In this document: in pieces, positions 33,797-45,930 of the stretch
Layout: the number at the start of each line of letters is the position of its first letter
Position numbering within the stretch: position 1 is the first letter of the stretch
NCBI GenBank assembly: GCA_024195265.1
Contig: JAJLRJ010000013.1
Location: forward strand, 13,454,322 to 13,518,321
Length of the DNA: 64,000 nucleotides
DNA from: Dendrophyllia cribrosa
Taxonomy: Eukaryota; Cnidaria; Anthozoa; Scleractinia; Dendrophylliidae
Reading direction: 5' to 3'
The notes under the pieces: generated by a model
Seen by the model: the letters and a program-made list of their open reading frames with translations, nothing else
Database searches by the model: none
What the model was told of the DNA's origin: nothing
Made by a program: the position numbers and the translations under genes

Positions 33797-36700
33797 ATTG
33801 TGGGAAAAGGGAACAACAGGGCAACAGGCACTTACGCTGCTCACAGTGCCATGCCAGCTATTATTGTTCAAAAGTGTGTCAGAGGACACATTGGGAGGAT
33901 TACAAAACACTTTGCCAAGCCATTAGAGAGGTGGAATCCAGACAAACCAGGGCAAGTGTTGGAGACATGAATACGTCATTTCCCTCTCATCGAACACCAC
34001 GACAGCGTACAAAATTGACCAAGTTAGTGGGAAGAAGATGTATGGTAAGCTGTGTACTGCAGGGGAGAAGAGTGGATGCCCTGTGGGATACTGGTGCTCA
34101 GGTCTGTGTTATGTCGAAGCGTTGGAAAGAGATTCATTTACCTGAAGAACCAGTAAGAGACATCAGTGAGTTACTGGAGGGAGAGGAACTGAATCTTCAA
34201 GCTGTAAATGGTACGGAAATTCCATATGATTGTTGGGTCAAGGTAGATTTTCAGCTAGCCGGAGGGAACGAAGAATCTGAACTATTGACAATTCCCATAC
34301 TCGTAGGAAGTCAGGATAACCAAGAACATCCCATCATCGGGTTTAATGTCATTGAAGAGGTGATAAAAAGAAATGGGAGTCCTGACGCCCCAAATGTCTT
34401 AACTCAAATAGTGAATGATTCATTTCCATCAGTAGTGGGAGGCAAGGCAAAATCGCTTGTTAACTTCCTTCAAACCAAGGAAAAGGAGGCTGATACCGGG
34501 GTGCTTAGAGTTGGAAAGCATGACATACATCTAGCACCAGGAGAGACTGTAAGGATTAAGTGTGTAGTGCACTTTGGGCCATTAGAGGAAGATGTACCAG
34601 TTGTGTTTGAACCTAAAGAAGACGGGATGTGGCCTGAGGGACTAGAAGTGAAAGAATGCCTTAACCGGATCCAGGCCGGGTCGTCGAGCAGAATATTTGT
34701 CCCAGTATGCAACCAGACACAGAGGGGGATAACTTTACGCAAACGTACCGAACTGGGCACGATACAGTTAGTGCAGTCTGTTACCCCATTGCCATTCGAA
34801 GACAACAAGCAAGAGGAGCCTGAAAGCAGAAGTAGTGTTACAGAGGAAGCCAACATCGGAAATGATGCAAGTGATGGTAATCGAAAGTCTGAAAAGTTTG
34901 AACAAGGAGAAGGACAATGGGTTCCGCCAGTTGACCTTAGCCATTTGTCGTGTGAACAGAGAGGAATAGTAGAGGCAATGTTAAAGGAGGAGTCCGGAGC
35001 CTTTGCTATGGATGACGGTGACATTGGTTATGCTAGGGAATTGGAACTTGATATTAACCTTAATGATGATAAGCCAGTGCAGAAAACTTACAACTCCATC
35101 CCAAAGCCCTTGTACGGAGAGGTAAAAGCGCATCTGCAAGACATGATTACTCGTGGTTGGATAAGCAAATCAAAGTCACCATATTCATCACCAGTGGTTT
35201 GCGTCAGAAAAAAAGATGGTACCTTGAGATTATGTGTCGATTATCGTCAATTAAACAGCAAAACCAAAGATGATCGCCAACCGATCCCCCGTATCCAAGA
35301 CATCCTGAACAGCCTTAGTGGTAACACCCACTTCTCAGTTCTCGACCAAGGGAGAGCATATCACCAGGGATTCGTAGCAGAAGAACACCGCCACTTAACA
35401 GCATTCATCACACCTTGGGGGTTGTACCAATGGAACCGCATTCCATTTGGTTTAAAAAATGTCCCAGCAGCTTATCAGAGGTACATGGAGAACTGCTTAG
35501 AGGGCCTGCGAGATGAGATATGTATCCCCTACCTGGACGACATCCTAGTATATAGTAAAACGTTTATGGAGCATGTAGAAGATGTAAGACAGGTACTGAA
35601 ACGTTTGCAAGGACATGGCATTAAACTTAAGGCAAAGAAGTGTGATCTGTTTAAGCCAAGTGTTCGTTACTTGGGAAAGATAGTTACAGCGGATGGTTAC
35701 ACAATGGATCCCGCTGATCTGGCAGCCGTAACAGCCCTCAAAGAAATGAAGCCAAAGACTGTAGGTGCCCTACGCAAACTCCTCGGTTTCATTAGCTATT
35801 ACCGGCAGTACATAAAGGACTTCTCCAGACTAGCTAAGCCACTCTATGACCTGCTGTCATCAGCTAAAGACATAAGTAACCAAGGCATCACAACTGGGAA
35901 ACGGAAAGAGCCCAAGAGGTCAACACCTCCAGGAGGACAACTGTCATCAAACCAACAAATCAATTAGACTGAGCAACATCAAGAACGACTAAACCTCTTA
36001 GTCGACCTTTTGTTGCAGCCAGGAGTAATGGCTTACCCTGACTTTGAGAAACCATTTGTGTTACACACAGACGCCTCGTGTGAAGGCCTTGGAGCGGTCC
36101 TGTATCAGGAACAGGAGGGCAAGCTGAGAGTTGTTGGATACGGCTCAAGGACACTCACACCAGCAGAGCGTAACTATCATCTTCATTCCAGGAAACTGGA
36201 ATTTCTGGCCCTGAAATGGGCCATCACTGACAAATTCCGGGACTATCTATTCTATGCGCCGTCTTTCGTTGTATTCACCGACAACAACCCACTGACGTAC
36301 GTTATGTTATCGGCCAAGTTGAATGCAACCGGTCATAGATGGGTGGAGGAATTGGCGGACTATAATTTTACCATCAAGTATAGGCCCGGTCACTTGAATG
36401 TTGACGCAGATGTTCTGTCAAGGATGCCATTAGACATGGACAGATACATGAGAACCTGTACCGAAGACGTATCTCAGGAAGTCCTTGGAGCCACAATCGA
36501 AGCAGTGAGGGAACAGTCAAAAGGTACAACTCCGTGGATAACAGCGATCACTGGTGGTTTGACAACAGCTGAACTTACACTTGGGGATCTAGACATGAAG
36601 ACATTCAGTCCACAAGAAATCAAGGAGGCACAGCACAAGGACACTGTTATTAGTCGAGTAATCCAATACAAGTCCCATGGAGCCAGACCGCATGGAACCC

Positions 36701-38496
36701 AACTGAAACACGATCCCCGTGTTGTCACCACCCTGGTACGAGAATGGAACAAACTGGAAATTGATGATAATGGTATTCTACAGCGACGAACTAGCTCTAA
36801 CATACAATTAGTCCTGCCGAAGCAGTTTATACCATTGGTGTTAAAGGAACTTCATGTAGAGATGGGACACCTCGGAGTGGAAAGAGTAGCTGATCTGGCA
36901 AGATCTCGCTTTTACTGGCCCCATATGTATGATGACATTGAACAGTTTGTGAAACACAGGTGCACATGCCTTAAACAGAAGAAACCTAACACGACTGCCA
37001 AGGCACCTATGAGCAGCATAATGACATCGGCACCCTTTGAACTGGTGTCCATCGATTTTCTACATCTGGACAAGAGCAAGGGTGGATATGAATACGTATT
37101 GCTTATTGTCGACCATTTTACTAGATATGCACAAGCGTACGCGACACGCAACAAGACAGCCCGCACAGCTGCTGAGAAGATCTACAACGAGTTTATTCCA
37201 AGGTTTGGTTTTCCCGCACGTGTACACCACGATCAAGGTGGAGAGTTTGAAAACAAATTGTTTCATCACCTTGAACGCCTGAGTGGGGTGGCTAAATCTC
37301 GGACCACCCCATATCACCCACAGGGCAACGGACAGGTGGAGCGCATAAACCGTACCCTACTATCAATGTTGAGAACCCTACCGGAGGAAAAGAAAGCAAA
37401 CTGGAAAGACTCTTTGAACAAACTCATCCATGCTTACAATTGTACAAAGCATGAAGCCACTGGCTTTTCTCCATTTTACCTAATGTTTGGCCGTACGCCA
37501 CGTTTACCAGTTGACCTGATGTTTGATGTAGGCAACGACGATCAGCAGTGTGATTACCCGGATTATGTAAAGAAATGGCAAAGAGAAATGCGAAAAGCAT
37601 ACGCCCTATCATCCAGGCGAATTGAGAAATCATCTGTCAGAGGTAAAGCGTATTATGACAGGAAAGCTCCTAGTGCTGTTCTACACCCTGGTGACCGTGT
37701 ACTTGTGAGAAATCTCTCAGAAAGAGGAGGACCCAGGAAACTCCGTTCACACTGGGAACAGCAAATACATGTAGTCGAAGAACGTATATCTGACAGCCCA
37801 GTCTACCGAATAAAACCCGAGCATGGCCGTGGCAAACAGAGAGTACTACACCGTAATTTGCTCCTTCCCTGTGATGCCTTACCATTAGATCTGCCAGACT
37901 ATAAGAGAGAGTTTCGCAAGTTGACCCAGCCTACCCACACTGCACTACAAGTATCTCCCTCCGGAGGCAATGAAGAAAGTTCTGACGATGAATATGGAAT
38001 TGATATACCATATCCTTCTGTTGTCCACGACGCTGACCGTGATGGATATGAAATAGACAGCCCGTCTATTGACCCAGAGGAACAGTGTCACCCTATGGAT
38101 TCTCAGGACAATTCCGATATTCACTCTGAGACCCAGTTTGACCCAGAAGTAGATGATGGTTCACAGGCAGCAGAAGAAGCCGAACTATTTGAAACAGAGG
38201 GCTACAATTCCCCAGAAAGTGCAGACTCGGATTCTGACGAACACTTAGCGGCTACTACGCGGCCAAGGAGAGACAGACAACCACCCCTGATCCTTACTTA
38301 TAACCAGCTGGGAGTACCAGAGTATCAGCGCCTGAATCCTGTAGTAGACGTGATCCAAGCCCCCCAGATGATGTCCCCACCAGTCATGGCTGGCTGGCTA
38401 CTGCCTAATTGCACCCAACACATCCCGTGGTACCCACTGTACCAACCACAGTTACCGATTACATTTCCACAGCCCGTATGGATAAGCCAGTACTAG
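33640..38496 (+). pseudogene. Pol of Gypsy element 1 (MYND finger, PR, RT, RH, IN), one in-frame stop
   Basis: In order: a MYND-like zinc finger (33790-33915), retropepsin with [10 protein letters not shown] (about 34090), reverse transcriptase with the catalytic YLDD box (about 35530), a TAG stop at 35965-35967 between RT and RNase H, then RNase H with HTDAS and FTDNNPL, and integrase with an HHCC-type finger and the D,D,E core (SIDF, HHDQGGEF, GQVERINRTL). A GPY/F-like module (RKLRSHW.., VLHRNLL) and a long acidic tail follow. Everything except the stop is open. Transposition from this copy is not expected. Confidence 0.92.
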
Positions 38497-38850
38497 GCAT
38501 GTCTTACTGATAACACATGATACTATGGGTTGACATTCTCTCCATACCAGTGGACAACGTCACCATGGTAGACAAGAAGGATTTAAATGCAGGAACTGAG
38601 GAACTGATAGTATTCGGAATTAATTACTGAAAGGACATACAGGATTGTCACAAACGAACAATGACCAAGTCAGTGCTATCAATAAGTTTACTTAGTTTAA
38701 AATAGGAAATGACACTCATTTCAGCAGCGGCCACTAGGGCCACCAGAATCAGTGTTTATTTGTCTTTCAGTTGCCTTTGTAATTGAAATTAAGTATAGCT
38801 CATATGTACTATGCAAATGTCGGGACGACATTTCAGCTGGAGGGGGAGTG

Positions 38851-39021
38851 TGTAGCAAGCAAGTCGCAAGAGGCTGGGCCTAGTCCCGAGTTGATATTAT
38901 GGGATGTAAAAGAATCCCATGTGCGAAGTTCGAGTTGTAAAAAAGTCGGATCACTCGATGTTATCTGTGTGTGCGTCTGTTTTCGAAGAAAGATTAAAGA
39001 ACATTTTGTCGGAGTGTAACA
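38851..39021 (+). repeat. 3' LTR of Gypsy element 1
   Basis: 171 bp, identical to the 5' LTR except for two substitutions. Preceded by a polypurine tract and followed by the ATTG target duplication. Confidence 0.95.
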
Positions 39022-39120
39022 ATTGCAGTTGCAGTTTCGTTTGTTTCGGTTCAAAATTGAGTTTCAGAACGTTGTATGATTTTGTTTTTATCGCATTAAA
39101 GTGATTTAAATGAAGCTATT

Positions 39121-39565
39121 GGCCGTTTTTATGCTAGAGACGTTAATATCGTCTGAGACGTTAAAGTCGTCTCGAGACGACTTTAACGTCTCGGTATAAA
39201 AACAGAAAATAAGCCAGACGGATTTAACGTCTGACGACTTTAACGTCTTATTTTAAGTGCGTCGTTCAGACGCACTTAACAGACGACTTAAACGTCTCAG
39301 ACGTTAAATACGTCTAGTATAAAAACGAGACGGCCTTAACTGGTACGAATTTAGCCCTATTTGTATATTCGTGCTCTTAAAATTTATTTGGCGACGAGTT
39401 TAGTCGTGTCCAGTCACTTCCGAGAATAGCTTTTTTAAGAAAATCTTGTGTTTTCTCTGTTTGGCCATCTACTTTAATGCGTCCCGTTTTTATTCCAGAC
39501 GCATTTAACGTCTGAGACGTTTAATACGTCTAGACGACTTTAACGTCTCTAGCATAAAAACGGCC
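39121..39565. mobile_element. Foldback element rich in GACGTTAA / TTAACGTC
   Basis: Perfect 26-bp inverted ends (GGCCGTTTTTATGCTAGAGA...). The interior is built of many alternating GACGTTAA, AGACGACTTTAACGTCT and GTATAAAAAC units, so the whole 445 bp can fold back in several registers. Starts 96 bp after the Gypsy target duplication. Confidence 0.85.
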
Positions 39566-39659
39566 GACGTTTATAACTTTTCACATAAATGTTCTATTAA
39601 AGTTTTGAATAAATTCGCCAAAGTTTCAGTTCGTGAAATCGCGAAAATTAAGTGACTTA

Positions 39660-39822
39660 GGGCTTGCTCGCACTACAGTCAAAACCAAAAATTAGCCCGT
39701 GCAAAATGACATACGAACAAAAGCATTCCACAAAAAGAGTGTCCCACCGAAGCGATTTCTTTTGTTTTCCTCTATTTTTGCACGGGCTAATTTTTGTTTT
39801 TGACTGTAGTGCGACCAGGCCC
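39660..39822. mobile_element. 163-bp MITE with TTA duplication
   Basis: Arms of about 46 bp: GGGCTTGCTCGCACTACAGT and AAAATTAGCCCGTGCAAAA are mirrored at 39775-39822. TTA flanks both sides (39657-39659, 39823-39825). Confidence 0.8.
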
Positions 39823-39825
39823 TTA

Positions 39826-40185
39826 TGTTCCAAAATTTACGAAAAATCGCTAAATTAAGTGCCGCTAAATATGAATTTTTCAAAATCGCTAAATTAACGT
39901 GTCGCCAAAATTTCATGTAATAAGGTACATAGAAGGAGACAACTTGAACTTTTATTGTGTTTGGTGTTATTTTTATTGCCGTTTTTAATCCTTTTGGAGC
40001 CATTTTGATATAGCTTTCTGTTCGTTGCTTCGAAGTTTCCACGTTTATCTTCAACTCTCGGCAAACGCTCGATATCCAACTTATACTTTGCTGGAAGGGA
40101 CTTCTTACTCTCTTGAATATGGTTGCCAAATGATCGATGACGTGTACAACTTGATTGATAGGTGGCGTTTGTCAAACTAAAGTTA
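39826..40185. other. Gene B intron, unassigned
   Basis: An antisense open frame here (to 40129) shows no known domain, so no gene is called. Confidence 0.4.
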
Positions 40186-40340
40186 TAACATTTTGCGTCA
40201 AATTTATTACATTTTGCGTTACTTTAGTTTATTACATTTTGCGCCAAAAGTTATTACATTTTGGGTTACCAAGTTTATTACATTTTGCGTCAAAAGTTAT
40301 TACATTTTGGGTTACTATTACATTTTGCGTCATTTTGTGG
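40186..40340. repeat. Minisatellite of TTATTACATTTTGCG units
   Basis: Eight or so copies of ATTACATTTTG(C/G)G with variable AAAGTT or CAAGTT spacers. Confidence 0.85.
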
Positions 40341-40744
40341 CGTAACAGTACGACCGTGTGGACGCTTAAGTACGCTTCTTGACTATTGACACCAATGGTC
40401 ATTTTATGAGCAGTTATAATTCCTCGAGCACTGTTCCATGCTTTTACTATATAACGTAAGATATAAAGCCATCGCTTGCGGCATGGCCTCCTCCAATACA
40501 ACATTGGTTAGTATGCTTCATGCACCCAATTACACACTATTGTAATGGAGCCCAAAACAATGTGGGGAAGAGGGAGAGGGGGTAATTACTAAAAATTGGG
40601 CCCAAGGGGGTTGGGACGGTCCCCACTTTCAGACCTCATGAAGGATATGCCTTGGAAAAATTAATCTTTCAGATAATTTTTTACTTCCTGCCTCGCACCA
40701 TAACCAGTCCCTAATATTATTGCAAAACTTGTCTTGTTCTTCAG

Positions 40745-41062
40745 TTCCAACTGCCCCTCCTCAGAACTTTTCGGTTTTTAACACAAGCTCCACAAGCATT
40801 CGTGTCACATGGGATCCATTACCACTGGAGAATAGACGAGGGATTATCCTGGGATACAAAATATTTTACCAAAAAATTGTTCAAAGTCAACGCGTGTCTC
40901 GAAGCATCGAAGGTGGAGAGCAATCCATAGAAGCCGGTGTCCTTGGCTCTGATATCATGGGATTGGAGAAATTTGCTAACTATTGTGTATGGGGTATGGC
41001 TTTCAATAAAATGGGAAGCGGAAATGAAACAGAGGCTGTTTGCATAAGCACGGAAGAAGACG
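40745..41062 (+). CDS. Gene B exon 3: FN3 domain 2
   Basis: Phase 1-1 exon of 318 nt (TTCTTCAG| to GAAGACG|GTAAAA). It reads VPTAPPQNFSVFNTSSTSIR, VTWDPL, RGIILGYKIFYQK and the tyrosine corner LEKFANYCVWGMAFNKMGSG. Closest in appearance to gene A FN3 domain 3, including the GIILGY turn, so these may derive from the same ancestral module. Confidence 0.88.
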
Positions 41063-41106
41063 GTAAAATTTTATGAATTTTAGTCCCACCTGGAATATAA
41101 ATTGTT

Positions 41107-41141
41107 CATATCAATATCAATATCAATATCAATATCAATAG
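41107..41141. repeat. (ATATCA)n short tandem repeat
   Basis: About five to six hexamer units in the intron. Confidence 0.9.
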
Positions 41142-41378
41142 TTAATTGATTTTTGTTTGCGCCATTTTGAATCCACGCCAATCGTTTGACGCCTAAATAT
41201 TAGTTGGTATTTCGGCTTTCCTTAACTTCTGAAGTTTTCCTTGTGCTTTTTAATTAAAAAGTGTTCCTGAAAATAAAAAAAACGTTGTGTTTTGTTATGA
41301 TCTAGTGCAAATTAAAGTAGATAACGCCTAAATAGATATAATTAGCCCCCTTAAGTCTTTCTTAACGTTTCGTTGCAG

Positions 41379-41681
41379 TTCCTACCCATCCTCCTTTGAA
41401 CATATCAGCTTACAATACAAGCTCCACCAGTGTTTATGTTCGGTGGGATGCTATACCAACAGAATTTATCCCCGGAATACTTCTAGGCTACAAAGTGCTT
41501 TATGGTAAAGCAACTGACTCTTCCTTACAGCACAGTCACGTGATCCTGGGCACTGGTCAGTTGAATGTTGAACTATTGAATCTTGACATGTTAACGGTTT
41601 ACTGCATACAGTTAGCTGGTTTTACAAGAATTGGAGATGGTAACAGAAGCGAATGCGTTTATGTGACTACCGACGAAAGCG
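41379..41681 (+). CDS. Gene B exon 4: FN3 domain 3
   Basis: Phase 1-1 exon of 303 nt (CGTTGCAG| to GAAAGCG|GTGAGT). It reads VPTHPPLNISAYNTSSTSVY, VRWDAIP, PGILLGYKVLYGK and the tyrosine corner LDMLTVYCIQLAGFTRIGDG. N-x-S/T sites (NISA, NTSS, NRSE) suit an extracellular domain. Closely resembles gene A FN3 domain 4. Confidence 0.88.
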
Positions 41682-41709
41682 GTGAGTTCCAGTCTTTTTT
41701 AACTTATTT

Positions 41710-41925
41710 TCAGTGACACGCGATTCTGTAGAGAAACACGACGACGAAAATGCAATGACGCTGAAAATGAAAATAATGGACCATAATGAGGAGGATTATG
41801 ACGATGATAAAGAACATGATGATGGTGATGAGAATAACCATCATGAGGATGATGAAGATGACGATCATATACATTCCCCAAAAGTAATGATAGCAAAAAT
41901 TTTGGCTTTAAACACAAAGTTTTAA
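41710..41925. repeat. GA/GAT-rich low-complexity stretch
   Basis: Imperfect GATGATGAAGATGACGAT-type sequence in the intron just after the FN3 domain 3 donor; a related GAT/CAT-rich stretch lies near 45470-45540. Confidence 0.6.
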
Positions 41926-42039
41926 CTTTGTATTTGTGCTAGGTCTTATTGGGCTACTCTTCACATTAAAACATTTTCAACTTTATAGGATTTTAAGTGA
42001 TGCGACTCAAAATATAATGTTTTTTGTTTTTCAAAAATC

Positions 42040-42745
42040 AAGTGTTCCGCGAGTTTTTGCCTTTTGTTCCTTTAATTACTTTAGGAACAAACTAAATATG
42101 TATAAAAAATAATATTTGTTCCTTCGCAAATCAGTTAAAGGAACAAAGATCAGCTAAATTCAGAACAAATTGTTCCTTTTGTTGTATTTGGGAACACAAA
42201 GTTTCTATTTGTAGAACTTGGGAACACGAAGTTCCTCTTTATTTAGGTGAAAAGGAACAACTGGTTCCTATTTGTAGTACTTATGAACACGGCGTTCCTA
42301 TTAACCCAGGTGAAAAAGAACAACTGGTTCCCTTTGTATTACTTGGGAACACGAAGTTCCTATTTTTAGTCAGGTGAAAAGGAACAAATGATTCCTATTT
42401 GTATTACTTGTCCTTTTTGGGTGGTTCCGATTTTTCTATCTGTTCTCTTTTGAGAGAAAGGAGAACAAATGTTCCTAACTGACTGCCCACTTAACCCAAT
42501 TAAGGAACGCTTTGTTCCTGTTAACTAGCATATTACGCTTTTGAAGCCTTCTCTGATGCGCAATGAGGAACGTGTTGTTCCTAATTGACTGCTTGTCGTT
42601 CCCATGTTGTTTAAAAGGTTCCTATTAGTGTCACAAAGGAACAAGTTTGTTCCTAATCAAACTGTTCCTATTTCAACTGAATGGGAACTATTATTCCGTT
42701 TTTACTGCCACAGTAAGTTCCGCTTATAATCGAACAGGAACTGGC
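42040..42745. repeat. Array of GTTCC / GGAAC short inverted units
   Basis: More than twenty GTTCC or GGAAC words. Part is a tandem unit of about 60 bp (GGTGAAAAGGAACAACTGGT, TCCTATTTGTA, GGGAACACGAAGTTCCT). A shorter inverted copy occurs at 45335-45435. Confidence 0.8.
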
Positions 42746-43499
42746 TTTCCATTTTGTTTTAAATGCTTTAAGTAATAGCAACGATGGATCCCATTTAGCG
42801 TTAGCAGTCAGGCACTTACGTTCCCGATGTTAGTCTGCCATTCTAACGAACTACTTCTCTGTCATTCTGGCTTGCCTACGACATGATTAATTTAAAATCT
42901 AAATCTAAATCGAAGACTGAGCAAAGCTCCTACATGGGATATATGTGCACAGGGAACGATCAGCGGTCTTTCAATTATAGCAATCACGTTAGGGCATGCA
43001 GGCCCATGCAAGTTTGGAATTGTCCTTTTGTTCCGTTTGGTTATGTGTCAGCCCTAAAACAAATCTGTTTAACTGTGTTGTGCAAACAATGGGACATGAA
43101 AAAGACAATGCGGCAAGGGACAAGCTTTTTTAGCCAAACATCGAATGATGTCTCTTGGGAAGGATAAACAAGCCAGCTAATATATGTAGAAACCGCGCGA
43201 GAGACGACAAAAACGTTTTAAAGTGATCGCGTAAAAAGGACGAAAACGGGAGAAGGCTAGCAAGTTCCACATACTCACTGTTTGGTATGGCCGCTATGGC
43301 GCTGTTGGAAAGATGGCTGGCAAGTGAAGGCAGTCTGTAGTTGGAGTGGAGAGTGGCTGCATGATCTGGGAGGCCAAGATTTAGGTTGTTGTTTCGTCCG
43401 CCATTCTGTCCGCCATTGCTTGGTTGTGGCAGAGCGGGAGTTGGGATGATGAGCGGACGGAAAATGCGACGGACGTGGACGTGGGATATTTAACGGTGA
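42746..43499. other. Gene B intron, unassigned
   Basis: Between two GGAAC arrays; probably the interior of a mobile element. A 94-codon frame at 42883-43167 shows no known domain. Confidence 0.35.
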
Positions 43500-43624
43500 G
43501 CATTAAATAACATCGGGTGAAACCTGATTTCTGCGCCCGCGCAAGAATTGAGCAACGCCACAAACCAATTGTTTTCACTGCGACCGCTGGGCAGAAATCA
43601 GGTTTCACTCGATGTAATCTAATG
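43500..43624. mobile_element. 125-bp hairpin MITE
   Basis: Arms of about 36 bp: GTGAAACCTGATTTCTGC at 43516-43533 is mirrored at 43588-43607, with GCATTA / TAATGC outer ends. Confidence 0.8.
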
Positions 43625-43916
43625 CCGACCCGTTGGAACTGGGACGGAAGTCCTGGCGCCTAGTAGTTCTGGTTGGTTCGTGTCTGACGTGTTTACAATG
43701 TGTGCAGTGTTCTGGCTGATAATTGTAGAATTTAACGCTGCCAATTTGCCATCTACATTGGAGGCGATCGTGGCAACCAAACGCTCTTCGGGTACCGAAT
43801 ACTGATGTCGATGGTGCTGCGTCGTGCTCTTGCAGCCGGGCGATCAGGTCACGTCGTGGCCCTGTTTGCACCAGCCGACGTTGTGATAGGATTTGTCGAA
43901 GTGCTTCGACAGGCAT
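43605..43916 (-). pseudogene. SAP-domain fragment, probably from a mobile element
   Basis: The frame starts MPVEALRQILSQRRLVQTGP and RRDLIARLQEHD, a good match to the SAP DNA-binding helix-turn-helix (about residues 1-33). The rest (103 residues) has no recognised domain and runs into the hairpin MITE. SAP motifs are frequent at the start of transposon proteins, so this is most likely an element relic in antisense to gene B. A host gene fragment cannot be excluded. Confidence 0.5.
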
Positions 43917-44499
43917 TGCCGCTTAGTTAATATAAACCTCGGTCGAGCCTCGAGAGTTGGGCCGGTTGGTTCTAGCTAAGCTGACGTTGGTCTCACCTTG
44001 TGCCGTCGAGTTTCTATGCAGATACCACGCAGCTCTCAACAACCTCTAATTTGATTGGACCCCTATATCACGCAGCTCTTTTCTTTTCAGGGCTAGGGTC
44101 CATTGTTGTGTTGTTTGTCCTATTGTTCTCTCAGCAAATCAGAGAAGACCTTGTAAGAGCTGCGTACTGCCCCTTTCTCTGGGTGCCGCGGGATTTGCGT
44201 AGTTTGGCATCGTATAGATGTAAGAAAATACGCGGACAATGAGAACACTAAGGAAAAATATACGGACACGATACCAGCTAGAAGAGCGAAACTCAAATGT
44301 GGGGTGGTTCGTGTACAGTAGATTAACTAGTGTCCGAACTGCATGCTCAAATCACATGATAATGTGAGGGAAATCACTGGGAACTTATTCGTTAACAATT
44401 GGTTCACTCAAGAAGATAGAGTTACGCTTCTTTCGTGCTCTCCAAACTTCCCACGTGCTCCATAACTCGATAGTGCACAGCTAAAAGCACGAACCGATT

Positions 44500-44660
44500 G
44501 TTTTATAACATAGCCGGTGGAATTGTACATCAAATCCGACGCGAATTCTGGCAAAGCGATTTGCTCACGCTATCAGCGTGCACTATCGGGATTTGAGCAC
44601 GCTTACGTATACTGAATTTGATTGCGCGGCTCTGCTAGCTATGTTATAAAACAAGTTAGA
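44500..44660. repeat. Inverted repeat TTGTTTTATAACATAGC
   Basis: TTGTTTTATAACATAGC near 44499 is mirrored near 44639-44655, with further inner pairing (AGCACG.. / ..GTGCT). Confidence 0.65.
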
Positions 44661-45334
44661 ACTGTAAAGTAGTATTACTTAACGCTTGAAATTGCCTACA
44701 GGAATGTTGCACTATAGAACCTAGACATAGACTATTGCACTAGTGACCGAAAACAGAATGGCAGAATCACATGACAGCATGAGTGGGAAATCACTGGAGC
44801 TTTGACCTACAATTTAACCTAGTTAAAGTACAATTACTTTAGGCAGGCAATGACCTATGGATTGTTGCAAAGCAGAGACTTCAAAGCTCATTAATTTCAG
44901 TTTAATAGCTAAAACTTGTAATTGTTCCTTTTTACCTGAATTAATATGTATTTCCCTTGGGGCACGCATAACGGTATGCGTGTCATATACACAGGAGTGG
45001 TATTTATACCACTCCTTGATTCACATTCGTTATTGAAGCCTACCAGTATTCTTACGACGAGGTTGTTCCTCGGGGCTACTTTTCATATTTGCGTATTTTT
45101 CTGCCCCAGGTTATTATCATTATACGCACCAGTTATGTATAAATTGTGTTTACGATATACTGCAATCGCGGCATGTATTTCATCTTAGTTAGAATACATC
45201 CTATTTATATTGTATCTTTGGTATATGTACACATTCTGTAACAATAAAGATTACTGGCGGGCCCTCCTCCAACTCGTGTGAGTGTTACATTGGAAATGAT
45301 TTCTGTGCGGCTAAGCGTAGCGCAAGAGAACAGA
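44661..45334. other. Possible LTR-like or element end, not resolved
   Basis: 45220-45293 has AATAAAGATTACTGG followed by GTGTGAGTGTTACATTGG, which looks like the polyadenylation region and end of an LTR. No partner LTR was found. Confidence 0.25.
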
Positions 45335-45435
45335 AAGGAACGTCGTATTCCTAAGTACTACAAATAGGAACCAGTTGTTCCTTTTCAAATGAATAGGAAC
45401 TTCGTGTTCCCAAGTAATACAAATAGGAACTTTGT
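45335..45435. repeat. Inverted copy of the GTTCC / GGAAC array
   Basis: AATAGGAACCAGTTGTTCCTTTT and AATAGGAACTTCGTGTTCCC-type units, the reverse complement of units in 42040-42745 (each shown word under 25 bases; key words GGAAC, GTTCC). Confidence 0.75.
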
Positions 45436-45930
45436 GCTTATCATTAATTTGGAGAATGTTTATGTGGATGATGAAGGATCGTTGAGGACGATGACGAGAT
45501 TGATGATGAGAATCATTGTCATCATCATCATCATCATATAGAAGTAGTAGGCAAACTACATTTCTAAAGTGGAATGGAGCTATGCCACCCCTTATGAATT
45601 CCGGAAAAGCATCTGCGGAAGTGATCATGATGATAACGATTTTCATATTAACTCAATGAACTTGAATTTGAACAAGATTCTCCAAATGGCAAATTACACA
45701 AGTTACCACACATTTTGACGTTTGTCTGGTCGGTTTATAGTGTTGAATAGTCAATTGAAAAAGGCCGGTGAATTAGATGGTTCTAACTATTAAGTCTGTT
45801 AAATAATTTAAAGGTGTGACCATTCTAATGTGCAGTACGTTCATGTCATGCTGTTAGTTCTTCGTTAGCGTTTATACACTTCACAGTGAAATACACACAG
45901 AACTAACGTGAGATATTTTATATGTTATAG

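Larger units (their letters stand above)
32243..39021 (+). mobile_element. Gypsy-type LTR retrotransposon 1, nearly intact
   Basis: Full-length element with two 171-bp LTRs differing at two positions, a primer-binding site, gag, pol and a polypurine tract (GGAGGGGGAG at 38839-38848). The 4-bp target duplication ATTG lies at 32239-32242 and 39022-39025. Pol order is protease, reverse transcriptase, RNase H, integrase, which defines the Gypsy (Metaviridae) type. Two in-frame stops, one in gag and one in pol, break it. It sits in gene B's second intron, in the sense direction, next to the transposase relic. Confidence 0.95.

Noticed and set aside
39692..40175. Overlapping minus-strand open frames of 145 and 93 codons
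   Set aside because: They overlap a MITE and an AT-rich repeat region and show no recognisable domain.
43999..44242. 80-codon open frame with a hydrophobic stretch
   Set aside because: No domain, no splice support, and it lies within a likely mobile element between GGAAC arrays.
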